Made by a program: the position numbers and the translations under genes | The notes under the pieces: generated by a model | What the model was told of the DNA's origin: nothing | Database searches by the model: none | Seen by the model: only the letters and a program-made list of their open reading frames with translations | Shown: positions 16,356-25,197 of the stretch, piece after piece | Numbering within the stretch: the stretch's first letter is position 1 | Layout of the letters: each line of letters begins with the position of its first letter | NCBI GenBank assembly: GCA_963706315.1 | Contig: CAVPMA010000015.1 | Coordinates: 372,001 to 436,000 of the forward strand | Direction: 5' to 3' | Length of the DNA: 64,000 bases | Origin: CALMEC01 sp963706315 | GTDB taxonomy: Bacteria; Actinomycetota; Thermoleophilia; Miltoncostaeales; Miltoncostaeaceae

Positions 16356-17207
16356 ATGAGCGAGCGCGCTGATCCATCGCCCGGGACGCCCGTGCGGACC
16401 GCGCTGGTCACCGGCGCGGGCCGGGGCATCGGCCGCGCGACGGTCGACGCGCTCACGGACCGTGGATGGCGCGTCGTGGCCGGTGTGCGTGACGTGGCCG
16501 CCGCCGCCGAAGCCGGTCTCGATCGCCCCGGCGTGCACGTCGTCGCGCTCGACGTGACCGACGCAGCCCAGGTGCGCGACGGCGTCCGCGCCGCGGAGGA
16601 CATCGCCGCAGGTCCGCTCGACGCCGTCGTCCTGAACGCCGGGTACGCGCTGGTGGGCGCGATCGAGGACGTCGACCTCGACGAGGTGAGGGCGGTGTTG
16701 GAGACGAACGCGCTCGGCGCGCTGGCCGTCGTTCAGGCGGCGCTGCCGGTGATGCGCGAGGCGGGAGGTGGCGCGGTGGTCTTCGTCTCGACGGTCGGCG
16801 CGGGCCTGCCGACTCCGCTCCTCGGCGCCTATCGCGCGAGCAAGGCCGCGCTCAACGCGTTCGCCGAGGTGCTCTCCATGGAGACCCGGCCGTACGGCAT
16901 CCGGGTCTCGCGCGTCGAGCCGGGCGTCGTGGCGAGCGAGTTCTCCAAGGCCACGCGGCTGTCCGGTTCGATCGGGCGGGGTGAGGGTCCATACGCCCCG
17001 CTGCTGGTCGGCTTCCGCGAGGCGATGGGTCGATGGCGTGCCGGCTACGAGACCCCCGCCGAGGATGTGGCCGCCGCCGTCGCCGACCTGGTCGCCGATC
17101 CCGATCCGCCGGCGGTGGTGCGGATCGGGGAGGACGCGGCGCGCCTCGCGGGCGGCGACGAGGATCACGTGCTCAGCTTCCTGGGCATCGAATGGCCCCG
17201 CCGATGA
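16356..17207 (+). CDS. Short-chain dehydrogenase/reductase
   Basis: 283 residues, classical SDR: NAD(P)-binding TGAGRGIG (residues ~20-27), NAG motif VLNAGYALVG, catalytic Ser in FVSTVGA, and YRASKAALNAF with the Tyr/Lys pair. The C-terminal part with a 'GYETPAEDVAAAVADLV' helix resembles the SDR subfamily with broad alcohol/steroid-like substrates. Substrate unknown. Begins with a -10-like TAGGTT six bases upstream; 22 bases separate it from the glycerate kinase reading frame downstream. Confidence 0.9.
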   Translation: MSERADPSPGTPVRTALVTGAGRGIGRATVDALTDRGWRVVAGVRDVAAAAEAGLDRPGVHVVALDVTDAAQVRDGVRAAEDIAAGPLDAVVLNAGYALVGAIEDVDLDEVRAVLETNALGALAVVQAALPVMREAGGGAVVFVSTVGAGLPTPLLGAYRASKAALNAFAEVLSMETRPYGIRVSRVEPGVVASEFSKATRLSGSIGRGEGPYAPLLVGFREAMGRWRAGYETPAEDVAAAVADLVADPDPPAVVRIGEDAARLAGGDEDHVLSFLGIEWPRR

Positions 17208-17229
17208 GCCGGACGGCCGCGATGCAGCC

Positions 17230-18412
17230 GTGACCGGCCGGGGCTCGATGCTCGGCCCGGTGGTCGTCGCGCCCGCGCCGTTCAAGGGCGCGGTCTCCGC
17301 GCCCGGCGCCGCCCGTGCCATCGCGGCGGGGCTGCGTCTCGCGGCAACCGGCGTGGAGACCCGGCTGGTGCCGGTTGCCGACGGCGGCGAGGGGACGCTC
17401 GACGCCCTCGTCGCCGCGGCAGGCGGCCGCATCCGGGCGTTCGAGGTGCTCGACCCCCTCGGCCGTCCGGTCTCGGCGGAGATCGGCCTGCTGCGGGGCG
17501 GCACCTGCGTCGTGGAGCTCGCACGGGCCTCCGGCTTCGAGCGCATGTGGGATGACGAGCGCGACCCCATGGCCGCGACGACCTACGGGACCGGGCAGCT
17601 CATCAGGGCCGCGCTGGACTTCGAGCCGGCGCGCATCATCGTGACCGTCGGCGGGAGCGCGACCAACGACGGAGGGCTCGGCATCGCCCGCGCGCTCGGC
17701 GCGCGGCTCCTCGACGTCGACGGCCTTGAGCTCGACGGGCGGGGCAGCGATCTCGGCCGGGTCGCGACGATCGACCGCTCCGGACTCGATCCGCGGCTGG
17801 CGGCCGTCAGGGTCGACGTCGCGTGCGACGTGCGCAACCCGTTCCACGGTTCCGACGGGGCGGCGCAGGTCTTCGCGCCGCAGAAGGGTGCCGATGCCCG
17901 GACCGTCGCGGAGCTCGATGCCGGGCTCGTGCATCTGGCGGGGGTGCTCGCCGCGACGACGGGCGTCGACGTGCAGGACATGCCCGGGGCCGGAGCGGCG
18001 GGGGGCGCGGCGGGCGGGATGGCCGCACTGCTCGGCGCGGCGATCATCCCCGGTGCGGGGCTTGGTGCTCGACGCGGTCGGCCTGCGGGACCAGCTGGCG
18101 GACGCGAGCCTGTGCATCACCGGCGAGGGCCGGCTGGACGAGCAGACCCTCCACGGCAAGGCGCCCGCCGCCGTCGCTGCAGCCTGTGGCGAGGCGGGCG
18201 TGCCGTGCGTGGGCGTGTGCGGCGAGCTCGCGCTCCTGCCCGGCATGGTGCGTCGCCTCGGACTGGTCGCAGCGTTCCCGATCGGTCGCTCGGTGCGTTC
18301 GCTGGCCGAGGCCCTTGCGGAGACGGAGACCGACCTCGCCGCAATGGGCGCCGCACTCGGAGGTCTTGCGGCCGGCCTCACGGCCGGCGAGCACCCGCGG
18401 CCGATCACCTGA
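17230..18412 (+). pseudogene. Glycerate kinase (GlxK/GckA type), interrupted by a one-base frameshift
   Basis: Phosphorylates glycerate to 2- or 3-phosphoglycerate. N-terminal ~277 codons in one frame (VVVAPAPFKGAVSA, PVADGGEGT, TVGGSATNDGGLGIA) and the last ~116 codons in another frame (LVLDAVGLRDQL, CITGEGRLDEQTLHGKAP, PIGRS). The two parts join exactly in family order if one base is removed near 18062-18063 (ggggcttggtgctc read as ggg-ctg-gtg-ctc). The rest is intact and undegraded, so a sequencing or assembly error is as likely as a recent mutation. Start GTG 17230 or ATG 17248. Neighbours make glucosylglycerate from 3-phosphoglycerate, which fits a role in glycerate recycling. Confidence 0.85.
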
Positions 18413-19166
18413 GCATGTCGAGGGCGGGATCCGCGGCGAGCCATCGCTCGACGGCTTCGCGGACGCCCGCCCCGTGGCGCTCCGCGGTCACCCACGCCGC
18501 GTCCGACTCGAGCGACGGGTCGTCGTCTGCGCCGTTGCGGACGATGGCGAGCACGCCGACCACCGTGGCAAGCTCGAGATCGGCGCGGCTGTCGCCCACG
18601 GCGAGGCAGGCGGCGGCACTCGCTCCGCGCCGCTCGATGTCGCGCGCGACGGCCGGGCCCTTGCCGGCGCCCGCGGGAAGCAGGTGGTAGGCGCGCCGCC
18701 CGTCCGTTCCCACCGCGCCGTTGTCGACCAGCCGGAGCGTGCCCCGGGAGAGCGTGTGGACGAGATCCATGGCGTCGGGCCCGGCGTGGCCGACGAGCAG
18801 GTGGCTGCCCTCGCGTCCGACGGCCCACGGCAGATAGGGCTCCAGGCGGCCGTTCGCCCACGCGAGCAGCGTGTCGACGATGCCGGTCGCCGCGATCGCG
18901 GCATGGACGTTCTGGTCGTCCGCGGTGGGGTACCCGGTGTCGCAGGCGCCGAGCTCCCCGATCGCGCCGTCGGCGCCGAGCATACGCGCGATCGCCTTGA
19001 GCTCCGCGAGCCTGCGCCCGCTCACCAGCACGGCCGGCACGTCGTGGGCGTGCAGCGCCTCGAGCGCGCGGACCGCCTCGTACGAGAACAGCCCGTCGCC
19101 GTCGCGGAACAGGCCGCCCCCCTGGCCGAGGAGCGTCTCGTCGAGATCGAGGTAGCAGACCCTCAT
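18405..19166 (-). CDS. HAD-superfamily glucosyl/mannosyl-3-phosphoglycerate phosphatase
   Basis: 253 residues. HAD motif I is YLDLDETLL, motif II VLVSGRR, a later Lys in AGKGPAVARD and motif III/IV AVGDSRADLELA; the cap between is of the IIB (Cof/MPGP) type. The start overlaps the stop of the adjacent GpgS gene (ATGA, 19163-19166), so the most likely substrate is glucosyl-3-phosphoglycerate, giving glucosylglycerate, as in the Persephonella GpgS/GpgP pair; mannosyl-3-phosphoglycerate is the alternative. Its 3' end overlaps the convergent glycerate kinase by eight bases. Confidence 0.82.
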   Translation of the reverse strand: MRVCYLDLDETLLGQGGGLFRDGDGLFSYEAVRALEALHAHDVPAVLVSGRRLAELKAIARMLGADGAIGELGACDTGYPTADDQNVHAAIAATGIVDTLLAWANGRLEPYLPWAVGREGSHLLVGHAGPDAMDLVHTLSRGTLRLVDNGAVGTDGRRAYHLLPAGAGKGPAVARDIERRGASAAACLAVGDSRADLELATVVGVLAIVRNGADDDPSLESDAAWVTAERHGAGVREAVERWLAADPALDMLR

Positions 19167-20095
19167 GCGGTCGCCGCTCCGCGCGCCACGTCGATCATCG
19201 GCGGGCGCTCGCCGAGCGAGACGGCGCGGCGCTCCAGCGAGAGCCCGCCCGCCGCGTCTCGAGCCGGCCGGACGTATCCGTCGGCCGGCGGGACGGCGCC
19301 GCGCCGTGCGAGCACGGCGTTCGTGATCTCGTACGCCATCGGCCCGAGCGCCGGTGTCGGCTGGTTGCGGTGCCTGCGCTCGCCGAGGTCGACCTGCGCC
19401 ATGTGCTCGAGGCCGGCGGTCTCGAGGATGTCGATCAGCAGCCCGAGCTCGACCGCGTATCCGCAGAAGAAGGGCACCTGTTCGAGGAGCGACCGGCGCC
19501 CTGCCGCCTCGCCGGACAGGGGCTGGAGGAATCCGGCGAGCTCCGGGACGAAGCGGTTGATGAGCGGCCGCGCGCAGATCTCGGTGACCCGTCCGCCGCC
19601 GTCGGCGGCGGTGCCGAGCGGGCGCCGGTAGAACGCCTTGACGTACCCGATGTCCGAGTCGAGCAGGAGCGGTGCCAACAGGCCGGGTACGAACGCCGGG
19701 TCGAAGTCCTCGATGTCCCCGTCGATCCACGCCACGATGTCCCCGGTGGTCGCCGCGAGGCTCTTCCACATCGCCTCGCCCTTGCCGCTGCGAGCGTCCA
19801 GGTCGGGGAGCACCTCCGCGTCCTGCACCACGCGCGCCCCGGCTCGCATCGCGACCTCGGCTGTGCCGTCTGAGCTGGCACTGTCGATCACGACCACCTC
19901 GTCGACGAGCCCGCCCGGGCCGATCCAGCGGTCGCGGATCGCCTCCACGATCGCGCCGACGGTGTCGGCCACGTCGAGCGCCGGGACCACAACCGACACG
20001 CTCGTGCCGGATGCGGAACGCCGCGCGGCCAGCGCGTCGGGATCGAAGCTCGCGCCCGTGAAGGTGCGCTCGAGCAGCCACTCTTCGCGGGTCAC
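19163..20095 (-). CDS. gpgS: Glucosyl-3-phosphoglycerate synthase
   Basis: 310 residues, GT81-type glycosyltransferase that joins glucose from NDP-glucose to 3-phosphoglycerate. GT-A fold: SVVVPALDVADTVGAIVEAI, VVIDSASSDGTAE, the SGKGEAMWKSLAATTGDIV segment, metal-binding WIDGDIEDF, YRRPLGT, FLQPLSGE and the terminal HRNQP. These match mycobacterial GpgS closely in order and spacing. Product is the precursor of glucosylglycerate, a compatible solute, and in mycobacteria of methylglucose lipopolysaccharide. GTG start chosen because a TATGAT -10 box ends six bases upstream. Confidence 0.92.
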   Translation of the reverse strand: MTREEWLLERTFTGASFDPDALAARRSASGTSVSVVVPALDVADTVGAIVEAIRDRWIGPGGLVDEVVVIDSASSDGTAEVAMRAGARVVQDAEVLPDLDARSGKGEAMWKSLAATTGDIVAWIDGDIEDFDPAFVPGLLAPLLLDSDIGYVKAFYRRPLGTAADGGGRVTEICARPLINRFVPELAGFLQPLSGEAAGRRSLLEQVPFFCGYAVELGLLIDILETAGLEHMAQVDLGERRHRNQPTPALGPMAYEITNAVLARRGAVPPADGYVRPARDAAGGLSLERRAVSLGERPPMIDVARGAATA

Positions 20096-20101
20096 GCGGG
20101 A

Positions 20102-20107
20102 ATCATA
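20102..20107 (-). promoter_or_regulatory. -10 box TATGAT for gpgS
   Basis: On the minus strand TATGAT (5/6 to consensus) ends six bases before the GTG at 20095. It is divergent from the TAGCCT box of rfbA 65 bases away, so this short gap carries two back-to-back promoters. Confidence 0.5.
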
Positions 20108-20172
20108 GGGACGGGCGACCCGGCCGCGCCGGTCGACCCGATCGCCGCCTGCTCGCGTCCCGACCCAATTGG

Positions 20173-20178
20173 TAGCCT
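20173..20178 (+). promoter_or_regulatory. -10-like hexamer TAGCCT upstream of rfbA
   Basis: TAGCCT ends eight bases before the rfbA ATG at 20187; no Shine-Dalgarno in between. Confidence 0.4.
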
Positions 20179-20186
20179 CCCGCGGA

Positions 20187-21260
20187 ATGGGCGAGCTCAA
20201 AGGACTCGTGCTCTCGGGCGGGGCGGGCACGCGCCTCCGTCCGATTACGCACACGAGCGCGAAGCAGCTTGTGCCCGTTGCGAACAAGCCGGTGCTCTTC
20301 TACGGGCTCGAGGCGCTGCGCGACGCGGGTATCCGCGAGGTGGGCATCATCGTCGGCGAGACCCGCGACGAGATCGAGGCGGCGGTCGGGGACGGTTCCC
20401 GCTTCGGCCTCGAGATCACGATCATCCCGCAGTCGGCGCCGCTCGGCCTCGCGCATGCGGTGTTGACCGCCGAGGAGTTCCTCGGCGACTCGTCGTTCGT
20501 GATGTACCTCGGCGACAACCTCCTGCGCGACGGGATCACCGCCCTGGTGGACGAGTTCCGCTCCCAGGCGCCCGACGCGATGATCCTCCTGCAGCACGTC
20601 CCGAACCCCGAGCACTACGGGGTCGCCGAGCTGGACGCGGGCCGGGTCGTGCGGCTGGTCGAGAAGCCCAAGGAGCCCAGGAGCGACCTCGCGCTGGTGG
20701 GCGTCTACATGTTCACCCCGGCGATCTTCGCGTCGGCGAAGGCGATTCAGCCGTCCGCCCGAGGCGAGCTGGAGATCACGGACGCCATCCAGCACCTTGT
20801 CGACCGGGGCCTGCGCGTCGACCCGCATGTGGTGAGTGGATGGTGGAAGGACACCGGCCAGCTCGCCGACATGCTCGAAGCCAACCGGCTCATTCTCGAC
20901 GTGATCCCGCATCGCATGGACGGGGAGCTCGACTCCGACAGCACCGTCGAGGGCCGTGTGGTGATCGAGGCGGGCGCGCGCCTCGTGCGCTCCGCGGTCC
21001 GCGGCCCGGCGATCATCGGCGCGGGCGCATTGATCGAGGATTCCTACATCGGCCCGTACTCGGCAATCTCCGCCGGATGCGTCGTCTCCCGCGCCGAGAT
21101 CGAGCACAGCATCCTCTTGGAGGACAGCGAGATCCGCGACCTCGACGCGCGGGTCGAGAGCAGCCTCATCGGCCGAGGCGTCTCGATCGTCCGCAGCGAC
21201 GCCAAGCCTCGCGCCTACCGGTTCCTCGTCGGCGATTCGTCGGTGATCGGGCTGATCTGA
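20187..21260 (+). CDS. rfbA: Glucose-1-phosphate thymidylyltransferase, long (StrD-like) form
   Basis: 357 residues. Makes dTDP-glucose from glucose-1-phosphate and dTTP. Nucleotidyltransferase motif LVLSGGAGTRLRPITHTSAKQLVPVANKP at the N-terminus, YLGDNLL (metal Asp), EKPKEP and GWWKDTGQLADMLEANR; then a left-handed beta-helix tail (~250-357, hexapeptide-like turns). The helix makes it longer than RmlA (~290) and like the long actinobacterial/archaeal type. First gene of an overlapping rfbACDB operon: its stop and the next start share one base (TGATG). Confidence 0.93.
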   Translation: MGELKGLVLSGGAGTRLRPITHTSAKQLVPVANKPVLFYGLEALRDAGIREVGIIVGETRDEIEAAVGDGSRFGLEITIIPQSAPLGLAHAVLTAEEFLGDSSFVMYLGDNLLRDGITALVDEFRSQAPDAMILLQHVPNPEHYGVAELDAGRVVRLVEKPKEPRSDLALVGVYMFTPAIFASAKAIQPSARGELEITDAIQHLVDRGLRVDPHVVSGWWKDTGQLADMLEANRLILDVIPHRMDGELDSDSTVEGRVVIEAGARLVRSAVRGPAIIGAGALIEDSYIGPYSAISAGCVVSRAEIEHSILLEDSEIRDLDARVESSLIGRGVSIVRSDAKPRAYRFLVGDSSVIGLI

Positions 21261-21832
21261 TGACCGGGGCGGGAATGCGGGACATCGGCACGACGCTCCC
21301 GGGGCTCGTGCTCATCGAGCCCGTCGTGCACGGCGACGCGCGCGGGTTCTTCCTCGAGAGCTACCGGGAGGACCGCCTGGCGGAACTCGGTGTGCGCGAG
21401 CAGTGGCGGCAGGACAACCACGCCCGATCGGGCCGGGGTGTGCTCAGGGGCATGCACTTCGCGCTCCCGCCCGGCCAGGCGAAGCTCGTCCGATGCGTTC
21501 GCGGAGCGATCGTCGACGTGTGCGTCGACATCCGCCTGGGCTCGCCCACGTTCGGCCGCTGGGAGGCGTTCGAGCTCGACGACGTCGCGCACCGGATGGT
21601 CTACGTCCCCGTCGGGTTCGCGCACGGGTACTGCGTCGTCAGCGAGGTCGCCGACGTCACGTACAAGTGCTCGCACCCCTACGACCCGGCCCTGGAGCGC
21701 GAGTTCTCGCCATTCGACGACCGGGTTGGCATCGCGTGGCCGGACATCGCGCCGATCGTGTCCGCACGGGACCGCGATGCGCCGCTCCTGGCCGATATCG
21801 CCCCGGATCTCCCGTTCACGTTCGCCGCGTGA
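21260..21832 (+). CDS. rfbC: dTDP-4-dehydrorhamnose 3,5-epimerase
   Basis: 190 residues, RmlC cupin. Epimerises C3 and C5 of dTDP-4-keto-6-deoxyglucose. Visible signatures: DARGFFLESYRED, QDNHARSGRGVLRGMHF (catalytic His and RG-LRG-H), VRGAIVDVCVDIRLGSPTFG and YVPVGFAHGYCV. Starts at ATG sharing a base with the rfbA stop; ends in a GTGA overlap with rfbD. Slightly longer than RmlC (~185) at the C-terminus. Confidence 0.95.
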   Translation: MTGAGMRDIGTTLPGLVLIEPVVHGDARGFFLESYREDRLAELGVREQWRQDNHARSGRGVLRGMHFALPPGQAKLVRCVRGAIVDVCVDIRLGSPTFGRWEAFELDDVAHRMVYVPVGFAHGYCVVSEVADVTYKCSHPYDPALEREFSPFDDRVGIAWPDIAPIVSARDRDAPLLADIAPDLPFTFAA

Positions 21833-22662
21833 GGGTGCTGGTGACCGGGGCCGCCGGCATGCTCGGACGGGATCTCGTCTCCCTGCTTGAGGCGGATGGT
21901 CACGAGGTGACGGCCGTTGACCTCGACGTGGACATCACCGATCCGGAAGCCGTCGACAGGTGCGTCCGCGAGGCCCGCCCCGAGTCGGTCTTCCACCTCG
22001 CCGCGTGGACGGACGTCGACGCCGCGGAGGAGCGCGAGGACGAAGCGTTCGCGGTGAACGCCGAGGGGGCTCGCAACGTGGCGCGCGCCGCCGCGCGAGC
22101 GGGCGCGCCGCTGGTGTTCGTATCGACGGACTACGTCTTCGACGGGGCAGCCGCTCGGGATTACGCGGAGGACGATCCACCCGGACCGCTCGGCGCCTAT
22201 GGTCGAACGAAGCTCGCGGGTGAGCTCGCGGTGATCGACGAGCACCCGGAGGGCGCGCGCATCGCGCGGACCGCGTGGCTCTACGGGCGCCACGGCCGGA
22301 ACTTCGTCGACACCATGCGCCGGCTCGCCGACGAGCGTGACGAGGTGGCGGTCGTGGACGACCAGGAGGGATCACCGACGTGGACCCGGGACCTTGCGCC
22401 CGCGCTCGTCGCGCTGCTCGACCTCCCGCCGGGGACGTACCACACCTCCGGGGGCGGGTCGGCGACCTGGGCCGATCTGGCGCAGGCCATCTTCGACGAG
22501 ACCGGCGCCGCCTGCCGCGTGCGACGCATCACGACCGCCGAGATCGGACGCCCCGCGCCGCGCCCGGCGCGGGCGGTCCTGGCGGTCACGAAGCCAGGAG
22601 CACCGCGTCTGCGACACTGGCGCGAAGCGCTGGCCGACTACCTCAGGGAGCAGAGCCGTTGA
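21829..22662 (+). CDS. rfbD: dTDP-4-dehydrorhamnose reductase
   Basis: 277 residues, RmlD. Reduces dTDP-4-keto-L-rhamnose to dTDP-L-rhamnose with NADPH. SDR-extended fold with VLVTGAAGMLGRDL, LAAWTDVDAAEE, STDYVFDG, AYGRTKLAGE (Tyr/Lys pair) and RTAWLYG. GTG start overlaps the rfbC stop; stop overlaps the TTG of rfbB. All four rhamnose genes are coupled by 1-4 base overlaps, so they should be made together. Confidence 0.95.
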   Translation: MRVLVTGAAGMLGRDLVSLLEADGHEVTAVDLDVDITDPEAVDRCVREARPESVFHLAAWTDVDAAEEREDEAFAVNAEGARNVARAAARAGAPLVFVSTDYVFDGAAARDYAEDDPPGPLGAYGRTKLAGELAVIDEHPEGARIARTAWLYGRHGRNFVDTMRRLADERDEVAVVDDQEGSPTWTRDLAPALVALLDLPPGTYHTSGGGSATWADLAQAIFDETGAACRVRRITTAEIGRPAPRPARAVLAVTKPGAPRLRHWREALADYLREQSR

Positions 22663-23651
22663 AGATCTTGGTTACAGGAGGGTGCGGGTTCATCGGGTCC
22701 TCGTTCGTCCGCCTCGCCCTCGCACGCGGCGCCGAGGTCGTGAACCTCGACAAGCTCACGTACGCGGGCAATCCGGCGAACGTCGCGGACGTCGCCGACG
22801 ATCCCGGCTACCGCTTCGTGCATGGCGACATCGCTGACGCCGACCTGGCGGGCGAGGCGATGGCCGGCTGCGACGTCGTCGTGAACTTCGCCGCCGAGAG
22901 CCACGTCGACCGGAGCATCCTCGACCCGTCCGAGTTCATCCGGACAGACGTGCAGGGCACCGCGACGCTGCTCGCCGTCGCCAAGCGGACCGGGGTGTCG
23001 CGCTTCGTGCAGGTGTCCACCGACGAGGTGTACGGGTCGATCGACGCGGGTTCGTTCCGGGAGACCGACCCGGTCCGTCCGTCCAGCCCGTACTCGGCCA
23101 GCAAGGCCGGCGGCGACATGCAGGTGCTCGCGTGGCACCACACGTTCGGCGTGGACGCCGTGATCACGCGGGGCAGCAACACCTTCGGGCCGCGCCAATA
23201 CCCCGAGAAGCTCATCCCGCTCTTCGTGACGAACGCCCTCGACGGGTTGGAGCTACCGGTCTACGGCGACGGGATGCAGGTGCGCGACTGGATCTTCGTG
23301 ACCGACCACTGCGAGGGCATCTGGACGGCGATGGAGCGCGGGGTTGCCGGCGAGGTGTACAACGTCGGCGGGGGCCACGAGATGCCGAACATCGAGATCA
23401 CCCGCCGGATCATTGCGCTCACAGGTGCGGATCCCGGTCTCACCCGGCACGTCGTCGACCGGCCCGGGCACGACCGCCGCTACTCGCTCGACACCGCCAA
23501 GCTGCGCACCCTCGGCTGGCAGCCACAGCGCACGTTCGACGAGGCCCTGGAGGAGACGGTCGCGTGGTACGCCGACCGCCGCGACTGGTGGGAGTCGATC
23601 AAGAGCGGCGAGTACCTCGCCTACTACCGGACGCAGTACGGCTCCCGATAA
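22659..23651 (+). CDS. rfbB: dTDP-glucose 4,6-dehydratase
   Basis: 330 residues, RmlB. Converts dTDP-glucose to dTDP-4-keto-6-deoxyglucose using bound NAD. Signatures: ILVTGGCGFIGSSFVR, NLDKLTYAGN, NFAAESHVDRSI, STDEVYGS, PYSASKAGGDM and FGPRQYPEKLIP. Start is TTG in a TTGA overlap with rfbD; GGGAG lies nine bases upstream. Rhamnose from this operon probably feeds cell-wall or exopolysaccharide synthesis, in line with the other surface-sugar genes to the right. Confidence 0.95.
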   Translation: MKILVTGGCGFIGSSFVRLALARGAEVVNLDKLTYAGNPANVADVADDPGYRFVHGDIADADLAGEAMAGCDVVVNFAAESHVDRSILDPSEFIRTDVQGTATLLAVAKRTGVSRFVQVSTDEVYGSIDAGSFRETDPVRPSSPYSASKAGGDMQVLAWHHTFGVDAVITRGSNTFGPRQYPEKLIPLFVTNALDGLELPVYGDGMQVRDWIFVTDHCEGIWTAMERGVAGEVYNVGGGHEMPNIEITRRIIALTGADPGLTRHVVDRPGHDRRYSLDTAKLRTLGWQPQRTFDEALEETVAWYADRRDWWESIKSGEYLAYYRTQYGSR

Positions 23652-23763
23652 GCGCGGCGCCGGCTCCGGCCGAGCGGTCGGGACCCGGTGGAGGACTCGC
23701 CGGGTGGGCACCGAACCGGTCTGGTTGCGTGGCGACGTCGACGCTGAAAAGGTCCTGCATCTG

Positions 23764-25197
23764 ATGATGAAGCCCGGCACGACCCCAGCGGTCGGAGAGC
23801 GTCCCGGCGGGCGGCTCCGACCGCGTCTGGCTGCCCAGGTCGCGGTCTTCGTCGCGGCGGCCGCGCTGTGCGGTCCCGCGCTCGCCCTCACGCTGCCGGC
23901 CGACCCGGCGGCCGGGGCCTCGTCGTCTGCACCCCCTGCCGCGGTCGCGAAGAAGAAGAAGAAGAAGGTCACGCCGCGCTTCGTCTTCACGTTCGAGGGT
24001 CGCGGCTACGGGCACGGCATCGGAATGTCGCAGTACGGCGCGTACGGCGCCGCGCTCGCCGGGTGGAGCGCCGAGCGGATCATCGGCTACTACTACCGCG
24101 GTACGTCGCTGTCGGTGCTTCCGGTCACGCCGGTCCGCGTCCTGCTCGCCACCTCCGCGCCGACGCTGACCCTCTCGTCGGACGGCGACTGGGGGGCGAT
24201 CGTCGAGAGCAGCCCCCTCCAGGTCGTGCGGCCGCTGCCGGCCAACGTCGAGCTCCGGGTCGCGCCGCTCGGGCCGGACGGGGTTGTCGTCAACGACCCG
24301 AACGGCGCCGAGCTCCTTCGCGCCACCGGAGCCGTTCGCTTCACACCGATCGGGCCCGGCGCGACGACACGGCTGAAGGGCACGCGCTACCGCGGCGCGC
24401 TCCGCGTCACCCCCGGGACCGGTGGGCTGTCGGTCGTGAACCACATCAACCTCGAGGAGTACCTGCCCGGCGTGGTGCCGCGGGAGATGCCGGCGAAGTG
24501 GGGCGACACCGCCCCCGCGGCGCTCGAGGCCCAGGCCATCGCCGCCCGGTCCTACGCGATGGCGACGAGGCGCTCCGGCGGCAGCTTCGACATGTACGCC
24601 GACGAGCGCAGCCAGGTCTACGGTGGAGCGTCGGCGGAGGATCCACGCACGAGCCTCGCCGTGCAGGCGACCGCGGGCGTGGTCGCGACGTACCAGGGCA
24701 AGATCGTCACGACCTACTTCTTCTCAACCTCCGGCGGGAAGACGGAGAACGTCGAGAACGTCTTCCGCAGCCCCCCCGAGCCGTACCTGGTGAGCGTCAA
24801 CGACAACGCCTTCGACGCACGGTCGCCACATCACCTGTGGAAGGACCCGAAGACCTTCACGGACGCGCAGCTCGCGAAGCTCCTCGTGACCCGCAAGCCG
24901 GTGCTGAGTATCAAGATCCTTGCGCGCGGGGCATCACCGCGGGTCAAGCTCCTTCGTCTCACGACCCGCAGCGGCGCCACGAAGGAGATGAGCGGCGTCG
25001 AGGTGCGCCGCGCGCTGGGGCTCCGCGACACCTGGTTCGTCGTACGCCGGCGGGTCCTCAACCCGGCGACGCTTCGACTGGTCACGCCAGCCGGTGCGGT
25101 AGGCCAAACGGCGAACGCCGGGGCCCCGAGTCAGCCCTTCGGCACGATATTCGGATCCGGAGTCACGACCGTCACCGTTGTCTGCGATCCGTTTTGA
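23764..25197 (+). CDS. Secreted SpoIID/LytB-domain protein
   Basis: 477 residues. Signal peptide or N-terminal anchor (~19-42, LAAQVAVFVAAAALCGPALA), then a run of six lysines (at ~65) before the mature domain. FEGRGYGHGIGMSQYGAYG at the N-terminal edge and 'LNLEEYLPGVVPREMPAKWG..AALEAQAIAARSYA' are the hallmarks of SpoIID/LytB proteins; SpoIID itself is a lytic transglycosylase on stripped peptidoglycan. Non-sporulating actinobacteria carry such proteins for wall remodelling. Its last 67 bases overlap the convergent binding-protein gene. Start ATG 23764 or 23767. Confidence 0.85.
   Translation: MMKPGTTPAVGERPGGRLRPRLAAQVAVFVAAAALCGPALALTLPADPAAGASSSAPPAAVAKKKKKKVTPRFVFTFEGRGYGHGIGMSQYGAYGAALAGWSAERIIGYYYRGTSLSVLPVTPVRVLLATSAPTLTLSSDGDWGAIVESSPLQVVRPLPANVELRVAPLGPDGVVVNDPNGAELLRATGAVRFTPIGPGATTRLKGTRYRGALRVTPGTGGLSVVNHINLEEYLPGVVPREMPAKWGDTAPAALEAQAIAARSYAMATRRSGGSFDMYADERSQVYGGASAEDPRTSLAVQATAGVVATYQGKIVTTYFFSTSGGKTENVENVFRSPPEPYLVSVNDNAFDARSPHHLWKDPKTFTDAQLAKLLVTRKPVLSIKILARGASPRVKLLRLTTRSGATKEMSGVEVRRALGLRDTWFVVRRRVLNPATLRLVTPAGAVGQTANAGAPSQPFGTIFGSGVTTVTVVCDPF

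Noticed and set aside
23950..23970. Lysine run in the SpoIID/LytB gene as a slippage site
   Set aside because: The frame is the same on both sides and the run lies in a linker after the signal peptide; no second frame is gene-like.
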